Of a stretch of 6,473 nucleotides of DNA, positions 1-5,800 are shown in pieces. The stretch lies in contig JASBZE010000091.1 in the NCBI GenBank assembly GCA_029983575.1, positions 1 through 6,473 of the forward strand, written 5' to 3'. Position 1 is the first letter of the stretch; each line of letters starts with the position of its first letter. The DNA is from Peptostreptococcaceae bacterium (GTDB taxonomy: Bacteria > Bacillota > Clostridia > Peptostreptococcales > Peptostreptococcaceae). The notes beneath the pieces are model-generated. The model did not search any database, had not been told where the DNA came from, and was given only the letters and a program-made list of their open reading frames with translations. The position numbers were made by a program, and so were the translations under genes.

Positions 1-119
1 ATAAAATATTAGTTGATTATATTGTCATCAACGTTATTTGACATAGAACCATACTTATTAGCTTATTTAATTAAAACATAGACTAAAAAATAGACATTCA
101 AATATACAAAATATAAAGA

Positions 120-584
120 TTATTTTTTACACAAATAATTATAAATTCTTTCGTTTCCTAGTTCAATTTCACCAGTGGTCAAGTAGTAAACCAAAAAACT
201 CATATCTTCATTTGAAAGATACTTTGTTGGTATAGTGAGCTCGTATTCTGATTTACCAAGTAACTGTTTTAACTCATGCATAAGTGATACGTTTGCTCTC
301 TCCGGCTGCTTTTTATTACGTGATTTTTTGCTCTTTACGAGATTTTCGTTTTGTATCTCGATTAACTTTTCCACGTATGATTTATATGAGTCTTTGAATT
401 CATCTTCTTCGATCAAGTCGTCGTCGAGAAGAGATATAATGGACTCATCAGCGAGCATATTTTTTACGAACTTTTCTGAAGTCAATTTGCCAGAAATTAT
501 CCCCTTTTGATATTTTCTTAGCACTTTTTTGGTAGCGGTGTATAACTTACTACGAGTATCCAGTTGTAGTTGTTTAACTAACAT
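120..584 (-). CDS. Uncharacterised charged protein, 154 aa
   Basis: I do not recognise this protein. The frame could begin at 605, but the ribosome binding site GGAGGGG (complement of 591-597) lies inside that longer frame. The ATG at 584 sits six bases after it, so the 154-residue version beginning MLVKQLQLDT is preferred. No signal peptide or membrane segment is visible. The N-terminal part (about residues 1-45) is basic and looks helical. An acidic stretch follows at residues 54-62 (DDDLIEEDE), then a lysine/arginine-rich patch at 84-96 that may be a flexible linker. A C-terminal segment (about 100-154) has alternating hydrophobic residues and ends in Cys-Lys-Lys, so it may be a small folded domain. 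The gene is divergent from the phosphatase gene across a 162-base spacer and could share control with it. A cytoplasmic regulatory or nucleic-acid-binding role is possible, but that is a guess from charge alone. The gene call is fairly secure because of the strong ribosome binding site; the function is unknown. Confidence 0.75.
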   Translation of the reverse strand: MLVKQLQLDTRSKLYTATKKVLRKYQKGIISGKLTSEKFVKNMLADESIISLLDDDLIEEDEFKDSYKSYVEKLIEIQNENLVKSKKSRNKKQPERANVSLMHELKQLLGKSEYELTIPTKYLSNEDMSFLVYYLTTGEIELGNERIYNYLCKK

Positions 585-590
585 AAACAT

Positions 591-597
591 CCCCTCC
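591..597 (-). promoter_or_regulatory. Ribosome binding site of the 154-aa protein
   Basis: On the minus strand this reads GGAGGGG, a near-ideal Shine-Dalgarno sequence, six bases before the ATG at 584. Another in-frame ATG at 590 directly abuts the site, and two more at 605 and 599 lie upstream of it, so none of those three is well placed. The site therefore decides the start. Confidence 0.7.
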
Positions 598-654
598 ATT
601 ATCATTGTATGATAAATCTAAACTTATTACAATAAAAAATAAGATAATTATAAA

Positions 655-670
655 AAAATCAAATGATTTT
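655..670. repeat. 16-base palindrome in the divergent spacer
   Basis: AAAATCA-AA-TGATTTT has perfect seven-base arms around a two-base centre. The centre is too short for an RNA hairpin loop, so a DNA-level operator for a dimeric regulator is the more natural reading. It overlaps the candidate -10 of the minus-strand gene. I recognise no named regulator consensus. Confidence 0.4.
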
Positions 671-693
671 ATGAGAACTATCTTTAAAATCAA
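666..693 (-). promoter_or_regulatory. Candidate sigma-A promoter for the 154-aa protein
   Basis: On the minus strand, TTGATT (693-688) is followed after 16 bases by TAAAAT (671-666). These match the -35 consensus at four of six positions and the -10 at five of six. Transcription would begin near 659, leaving a leader of about 75 bases. The -10 overlaps the right arm of the 16-base palindrome at 655-670. In DNA this AT-rich such matches arise by chance. A second TATAAT on the same strand (652-647) lacks a good -35. Confidence 0.35.
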
Positions 694-708
694 GACCAAC
701 TATGATAA

Positions 709-720
709 CCTATACATAGG
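709..720. repeat. 12-base dyad upstream of the phosphatase gene
   Basis: CCTAT-AC-ATAGG has five-base arms and a two-base centre, and ends 14 bases before the phosphatase ribosome binding site. A TATGAT hexamer at 701-706 just upstream could be a -10, which would put this dyad over the transcription start. However, no acceptable -35 lies 16-18 bases upstream, so I do not call a promoter for the phosphatase gene. The dyad is short and may be chance. Confidence 0.25.
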
Positions 721-733
721 GATTAAAAGTGAT

Positions 734-740
734 AGGAGGG
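734..740 (+). promoter_or_regulatory. Ribosome binding site of the phosphatase
   Basis: AGGAGGG lies six bases before the ATG at 747. The open frame extends upstream to a GTG at 729, but this site falls inside that extension, so translation should begin at 747 (MVKDQMNK) and not at the GTG. Confidence 0.75.
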
Positions 741-746
741 ACGATT

Positions 747-2528
747 ATGGTCAAAGATCAAATGAATAAAATAAAAAACCTAGTTCAAATTTCTACTATT
801 GTTACAGAATCGACGGATTTCTACGAGATTAAGGATAAAATAGTAGATAAAATGTTAGAAGTCGTCCATCCAAAAAAAGCCTGTGTCAATCTATTTCACT
901 GTAGCGATCTATCGGAAGCCTATTTAGTTTGCTCCGAAACACTTCAGTACATTCCTAAGCAATTTACGTCAGACAAGACCAAATTCGGATATAAAATAGA
1001 CTTCGATAACTACCCAGATTATATTAAAGACTCTGTGAGAACTAGAAGAATTATATATATTCCAGACGTTTTTAGCGATCCTAAGGCAATCAAGGAAAGA
1101 GTGATTGCTAGGTTCGAGGGTTATGTGGGAAGGATTGTATTTCCTATGGTGATAAGCGGAAATGTCGTTGGATTTCTGACTTGTTTTCTTAAGGATGGGG
1201 AATATGTAGATGAGGATGATATAGACTATATTAAACAGGTAGTGACATTGATGTCTTTATCTATAGAGATTACAAAAAAGAATGGCGTTACCAGAGAGAT
1301 AATCTCCAAACTAAGAAAAACCCTAGGAACGGTAAGTGAAGCTATAATTAAACTATATGAAAATAAGGATATGCAAAATTTTCTCGATCTATCATGCGAG
1401 AATGTTTGTAGGCTAACTGACAGTCTACAGTCATGTATAGTTGTTTATGAGAAAAATGATGAAGGTCAGTACGAAGAAAAATACATAAATATGTACGATG
1501 AAATAGGAAATACAGTTGACTTTCACGCTATTTTAGATGAGATATATCAAAAAGACGATAAACACGGATTCCAAAATTACGGAGAGAAGTATGATAGGGT
1601 GACAAAACATGATGGAGTTAATTCATACATATTCAGTAAGGCCTCCAGAAATGACGTTTCAATTGCTATGGTTTGCGTAAATGCACATTCTTATTCAACG
1701 GATGACGATAGGATATTAGATATTTTTAAAAATCAGCTTTTCCTAGCATTATATCAGTTCGAGACCTTAGAGGAGAATATAAAACACGAGGTACTAAAAA
1801 AGGAACTGAGTATGATTAGGGAACAGCAAAAACTCATAATGAATAGGTCAAATGCCGTACTTCAAGGTGATAGGGAGTTGTTTTACTACCACGAACCATC
1901 AAGTATAGTAGGTGGAGATGTATACTTAGCAGAAACTCAAAATAGAAATGTAATTAAATTTATGGTTGCTGATGTCATGGGTCATGGTATAGTAGCAAAT
2001 TATATCGTAGCACTTATGAAGGGGGCTTTTAAAGTTTTATGTAAGCAGACATCATCTCCTGGAAAAATACTAAGATCGATGAACTCAAACCTATATGAAG
2101 AATTTGATAAAATGGGAGTATTTGCAACCTGCATTATAGGAACTCTCAATATGGAAAAAAACAGCCTCATTATTGCAAATGCGGGACATTATTTTCCGAT
2201 AATAGTAAAAAACGCAAATACTATAATAGATTTCTCAAGAGGAAATAGGGGGATACCAATTGGAGTTTTAGAAAATACAAATTACGAAAATAATCTCCTA
2301 CACGTTTCGGACTATCAGATGATCACTTTTTTTACTGATGGTATATTAGAAACTGTGAATCTGGAAGGAGAAGAGTACGGACCCCACAGGTTTGAAAAAT
2401 TTCTTCTAAAAAATTATACAAATCCTCCTAGAGAATTTATCAAAAATTTCAAAAAAGAGATGCAAAAATTCTCGGGAAAAGAAAAAAATGACGACATACT
2501 ACTAGTTTCTATTAAAAAAAGGACATAA
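747..2528 (+). CDS. GAF-GAF-PP2C (SpoIIE/RsbU-type) serine phosphatase
   Basis: This 593-residue cytoplasmic protein is a sensor-linked Mn/Mg-dependent serine/threonine phosphatase. Residues about 20-172 form a GAF domain, with the typical ending in which a VFPMVISGNVVGFL strand pair is followed by a helix. Residues about 200-335 look like a second, more divergent GAF domain. A charged helical linker (about 340-372) leads to the PP2C/SpoIIE domain (about 375-593). Metal-binding motifs are intact: GGD (Asp391), ADVMGHG (Asp409), NAGH (478-481), FTDG (Asp531) and NDD (582-583). No membrane helices are present, so this is not the sporulation protein SpoIIE itself. The architecture resembles RsbU/RsbP-like phosphatases, which dephosphorylate STAS-domain anti-sigma antagonists; that substrate is inferred from the family. 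No STAS, anti-sigma or sigma gene adjoins it. AGG arginine codons are frequent, unlike the downstream oxidoreductase gene, which fits modest expression. Family assignment is firm; ligand and target are unknown. Confidence 0.93.
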   Translation: MVKDQMNKIKNLVQISTIVTESTDFYEIKDKIVDKMLEVVHPKKACVNLFHCSDLSEAYLVCSETLQYIPKQFTSDKTKFGYKIDFDNYPDYIKDSVRTRRIIYIPDVFSDPKAIKERVIARFEGYVGRIVFPMVISGNVVGFLTCFLKDGEYVDEDDIDYIKQVVTLMSLSIEITKKNGVTREIISKLRKTLGTVSEAIIKLYENKDMQNFLDLSCENVCRLTDSLQSCIVVYEKNDEGQYEEKYINMYDEIGNTVDFHAILDEIYQKDDKHGFQNYGEKYDRVTKHDGVNSYIFSKASRNDVSIAMVCVNAHSYSTDDDRILDIFKNQLFLALYQFETLEENIKHEVLKKELSMIREQQKLIMNRSNAVLQGDRELFYYHEPSSIVGGDVYLAETQNRNVIKFMVADVMGHGIVANYIVALMKGAFKVLCKQTSSPGKILRSMNSNLYEEFDKMGVFATCIIGTLNMEKNSLIIANAGHYFPIIVKNANTIIDFSRGNRGIPIGVLENTNYENNLLHVSDYQMITFFTDGILETVNLEGEEYGPHRFEKFLLKNYTNPPREFIKNFKKEMQKFSGKEKNDDILLVSIKKRT

Positions 2529-2552
2529 TATCTATTTTCAATTGGCAAAAGA

Positions 2553-2614
2553 AAAGTTTGGTTTTACTCTGAAAAATGGTATAATATTTCATTTTCAGAC
2601 ATAAGCCAAACTTT
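2553..2614 (+). repeat. Long imperfect palindrome / stem-loop
   Basis: The outer arms AAAGTTTGG (2553-2561) and CCAAACTTT (2606-2614) pair perfectly, and three more pairs, one of them G-U, extend inward. After a 3x3 internal loop, inner arms TCTGAAAAATG (2568-2578) and CATTTTCAGA (2590-2599) pair with one bulged A, closing an 11-base loop. It begins 24 bases after the phosphatase stop codon and is followed only by a mixed AT tract, so it could be a weak terminator, an mRNA 3' end structure or a DNA operator. Confidence 0.5.
2558..2585 (+). promoter_or_regulatory. Candidate distal promoter with extended -10
   Basis: TGGTATAAT (2577-2585) is a perfect extended -10 element (TG-N-TATAAT). The -35 region is weak: TTGGTT at 2558-2563 with a 16-base spacer. 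Transcription would begin near 2592 and produce a leader of about 285 bases before the oxidoreductase start. The -10 hexamer lies mostly in the loop of the surrounding palindrome. It could be fortuitous in AT-rich DNA, but the extended motif is a complete match. Confidence 0.4.
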
Positions 2615-2624
2615 AATTATTTGC

Positions 2625-2648
2625 TTACAAAAATAATTGTTTTTGTAA
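2625..2648 (+). repeat. Perfect nine-base stem-loop
   Basis: TTACAAAAA (2625-2633) pairs without mismatch with TTTTTGTAA (2640-2648) around the loop TAATTG. The stem is nearly all A-T, so it is thermodynamically weak as RNA. Its first three bases are shared with a longer-range pairing, TTTGCTTA (2620-2627) with TAAGCAAA (2665-2672), so the two cannot both form fully. Confidence 0.4.
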
Positions 2649-2664
2649 TGAAATATGCATAATT

Positions 2665-2695
2665 TAAGCAAAAAGAGCCTTTTTACTTATTTTAC
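2665..2695 (+). terminator. Possible weak intrinsic terminator
   Basis: AAGCAAAAAG (2666-2675) and CTTTTTACTT (2679-2688) pair with a single C-A mismatch around the three-base loop AGC, with a further T-A pair at 2665/2689. A T-rich stretch, TATTTTA, follows. This could end the phosphatase transcript. The stem is AT-rich and the tail is interrupted, so it is much weaker than the terminator at the end of the window. Confidence 0.4.
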
Positions 2696-2704
2696 AAATT
2701 TGTA
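2693..2704. repeat. Perfect 12-base palindrome
   Basis: TACAAATTTGTA is self-complementary. It is followed nine bases later by a second dyad, TCTGT-AA-ACAGA (2713-2724). Either could be an operator half of a larger site. No named regulator consensus fits, and short AT-rich palindromes are common by chance. Confidence 0.3.
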
Positions 2705-2757
2705 TGCACAATTCTGTAAACAGAGATATCGGTTTGTGTTTTAATAAATTATTTTTT

Positions 2758-2776
2758 ATCAATTGATTTTATCAAT
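2758..2776. repeat. Overlapping dyads on the -35 of the proximal promoter
   Basis: ATCAATTGAT (2758-2767) is a perfect palindrome. It overlaps a second dyad, ATTGAT-TTT-ATCAAT (2762-2776). The shared ATTGAT block contains most of the -35 hexamer, so a protein bound here would compete with RNA polymerase. The half-sites resemble those of Fnr-family regulators (TTGAT/ATCAA), but the gap is three bases, not the usual four. Confidence 0.4.
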
Positions 2777-2791
2777 ATTTTTATGTATAAT
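2763..2791 (+). promoter_or_regulatory. Proximal sigma-A promoter of the oxidoreductase gene
   Basis: TTGATT (2763-2768; four of six consensus) and a perfect TATAAT (2786-2791) are separated by exactly 17 bases. Transcription should begin near 2798, leaving an untranslated leader of about 79 bases. This is the best promoter in the window by spacing and match, and it is correctly placed for a highly expressed gene. Confidence 0.65.
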
Positions 2792-2804
2792 AATATTATA
2801 CCAA

Positions 2805-2819
2805 GACATATTCAATGTC
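2805..2819 (+). repeat. Small dyad in the oxidoreductase leader
   Basis: GACAT-ATTCA-ATGTC has perfect five-base arms around a five-base loop. It would lie a few bases into the transcript from the proximal promoter. A 5'-end hairpin of this kind can stabilise an mRNA, or the dyad may act as a downstream operator. No riboswitch class is recognisable here. Confidence 0.35.
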
Positions 2820-2876
2820 GTTAAGGCAAAATACACATATAAGTAGGTCAGATTAATTATTTAAAAGGAGGAAATC

Positions 2877-5800
2877 ATGGCTAAATTTATGAAAACAGTA
2901 GATGGTAATACGGCTGCTGCTCACGTTTCATATGCATTTACAGACGTAGCGGCAATTTATCCTATTACTCCTTCATCTACTATGGCAGAACTAGTTGATG
3001 ACTGGTCATCAAACGGAAGGAAAAATATATTCGGTCAAGAGGTAAAAGTTGTAGAAATGCAATCAGAAGGTGGAGCTGCAGGAGCTTTCCACGGTTCACT
3101 ACAAGCTGGTGCATTAACATCTACATACACTGCTTCTCAAGGACTACTTCTTATGTTACCAAATATATACAAATGTGCAGGAGAACTTCTACCAGGTGTT
3201 TTCCATGTTTCTGCGCGTGCACTTGCAGCTCAAGCACTTTCTATATTCGGTGACCATCAAGACGTTATGGCCTGTAGACAATCTGGGGCTGTATTACTAG
3301 CTTCAGGATCTGTTCAAGAGGTTGCTGACTTAGCATCTGTAGCTCACTGTTCAGCAATTGAAGGAAGACTTCCATTTATTCACTTCTTCGATGGATTTAG
3401 AACTTCTCACGAAATCCAAAAAGTAGAGTTAATGGAAAACGAAGAATATGAACAACTTATCAATTTGGAAGCAGTTAAAGCGTTTAGAGATCACGCACTA
3501 ACTCCTAACGCACCTGTTACTAGAGGTACTGCTCAAAACCCTGACATATATTTCCAAACTAGAGAAATTCACAACCAATACTACAATAGAATAGTTGGTA
3601 TAGTTGAAAAATACATGGAAAAGGTCGGAGAATTAACTGGAAGAAAATACCACCTATTCGATTACTACGGTGCAAAAGACGCTAAGAACGTTGTAGTAGC
3701 AATGGGATCTGTAACAGAAGCTATTGAAGAAGTTATAGATGTACTTAACGAAAAGGGTGGAAGCTACGGTGTAGTAAAGGTTCACCTATTCAGACCTTTC
3801 TCAGTAGAACACTTCCTAAAAGCTATGCCAGAAACAGTTGAAAGAGTTGCTGTTTTAGACAGAACTAAAGAGCCAGGTTCACTTGGAGAACCACTAAAAC
3901 TAGATGTACAATCAGCATTCTACGGAAAAGAAAATGCTCCTCTAGTAGTTGGTGGTAGATATGGATTAGGTTCAAAAGACACTACTCCTACAGACATCAA
4001 GGCTATGTTTGATAACCTAGTAGCTGATGAGCCTAAGGATGGATTCACTCTAAGCATAGTTGACGATATAACTAATACTTCATTAAAGATAAATGAAAAA
4101 CTAAGTATAACTTACCCTGGTACAGTTAGATGTAAATTCTGGGGTCTTGGATCTGATGGTACTGTTGGTGCTAATAAGCAGGCTATCAAGATCATCGGTG
4201 ACAACACTGATAAGTATGCTCAAGCTTACTTTGCATACGACTCTAAAAAATCAGGTGGTGTTACAGTATCTCACTTAAGATTTGGTGATACTCCAATAAG
4301 AGCGACTTACTTAATCGACGAAGCAGACTACGTAGCATGTCATAACCAAAGTTATGTTGACAAATACGATGTACTAGAAGGTCTTAAAAAAGGCGGTACA
4401 TTTGTACTTAACACATTATGGAAACCTGAAGAGCTAGATACTCACTTACCAGCTAAGATGAAGAGATATCTTGCAGAAAATGAAATCAACTTCTACACAG
4501 TAGACGCTGTAACTCTAGCTAATGAAATAGGACTAGGAAACAGAATCAACATGATCATGCAGGCTGCATTCTTTGACCTAGCATCAATAATAGACAATGA
4601 AAGTGCTATCAAGTTCCTTAAACAGTCAATCGAAAAGACTTATGGAAATAAGGGTGAAAAGATAGTTAAGATGAACTGGGAAGCTGTTGACAAAGGTATC
4701 AACGCACTTGTTAAGATAGACGTACCAGCTGAATGGAAAGACGCTGTTGACTCTATCGGTGAACAAGAACATATGGAACCAGCATTTATTAAGAATATCC
4801 TAAGGCCAATGAATGCTCAACAAGGAGATAAACTTCCAGTTAGCGCATTTAACGGATATGAAGATGGTACGTTCCCAGCAGGAACAGCTGCTTATGAAAA
4901 GAGATGTATCGCAGTTGAAGTTCCTGAGTGGCAAATAGATAACTGTATCCAATGTAACCAATGTGCATTTGTTTGTCCTCACGCTTGTATCAGACCTATA
5001 TTAGCTACAGATGAAGAGCTTGAAAAAGCACCTCAACAATTTGAAGCTAAGAAGGCTATGGGTAAAGGAATGGAAGACTACAAATATAGAATCCAAATCT
5101 CTACTCAAGACTGTACAGGATGCGGAAACTGTGCTGATGTTTGTCCAGCTAAGCAAAAAGCACTTATCATGAAGCCTGCTGAAGCTCAAATAGCTGAACA
5201 AGAAGAAAACTGGAAATTCGCTATGGATATCACATTAAACCACAATAAGGGTGACCTTATGAACGTAAATACACTTAAGGGATCTCAATTTAGACAACCA
5301 CTTGTAGAGTTCTCAGGAGCTTGTGCAGGTTGTGGTGAAACTCCATACATCAAGCTTGTAACTCAATTATTCGGTAATAGAATGATGATAGCAAACGCAA
5401 CAGGTTGTTCATCAATCTGGGGTGGATCTGCTCCTTCAACTCCTTACACAGTAAACCACGAAGGTAAAGGACCATCTTGGGCTAACTCATTATTCGAAGA
5501 TAATGCTGAATACGGCTATGGTATGTATCTAGGAGTTAAGCAATTAAGATATAAGGTTAAAGACCTAGTTAATGAATTAAACGAACTTTGCCCAGACGAA
5601 GATGCTAAGAAAGTATTAGCTGATTGGGTAGAAAATATAGACAACGGTGAGGGAACTATAGAAAGAAGTAATGCTCTTGCTGATATAGTAGATGCACTTA
5701 AGTTAGACTCTAAAGTAATGGCTGACGAAAAAGTTGCAGATGTAGTTACTAAATTAGATGAACTTAGAGATTACTTTGTTAAGAGATCACACTGGATCCT

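Larger units (their letters stand above)
2529..2876. other. 348-base non-coding spacer rich in dyads
   Basis: No open frame with a credible start or ribosome binding site is visible on either strand until the AAGGAGG at 2865-2871. In order, the spacer holds a long imperfect palindrome enclosing an extended -10, a perfect nine-base stem-loop, a terminator-like hairpin, several short palindromes (2693-2704, 2713-2724), a sigma-A-type promoter with a dyad on its -35, and a leader with a small hairpin. It is long for a gap between same-strand genes and probably contains the regulation of the oxidoreductase gene. Confidence 0.7.

Noticed and set aside
12..32. GTTGAT-N9-ATCAAC dyad downstream of the 154-aa gene
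   Set aside because: On the minus strand it is 88 bases beyond the stop codon, the stem is only six AT-rich pairs with a nine-base loop, and the following tract is not a T run. I do not call it a terminator.
38..43. Perfect TTGACA hexamer on the plus strand
   Set aside because: No acceptable -10 lies 15-19 bases downstream, and no plus-strand gene follows before 747.
235..510. 91-codon plus-strand open frame
   Set aside because: It lies wholly antisense to the 154-aa gene, has no ribosome binding site and its translation is serine/phenylalanine-rich, as expected from the reverse of a lysine/glutamate-rich gene.
2541..2560. Possible sigma-54 promoter beginning TTGGCA
   Set aside because: The -12 GC element is absent at the required distance.
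2700..2711. Possible Rex operator around TTGTATGCACAA
   Set aside because: Only the outer TTGT/ACAA bases match; the length and inner positions do not fit the Rex consensus.
2714..2730. Possible CcpA cre site around TGTAAACAG
   Set aside because: The central CG required by the cre consensus and the right half-site are missing.
4800..5201. Two minus-strand open frames of 60 and 66 codons
   Set aside because: Both are antisense to the ferredoxin-domain region of the oxidoreductase, whose reading frame and conserved cysteines run continuously through them. Neither has a ribosome binding site.
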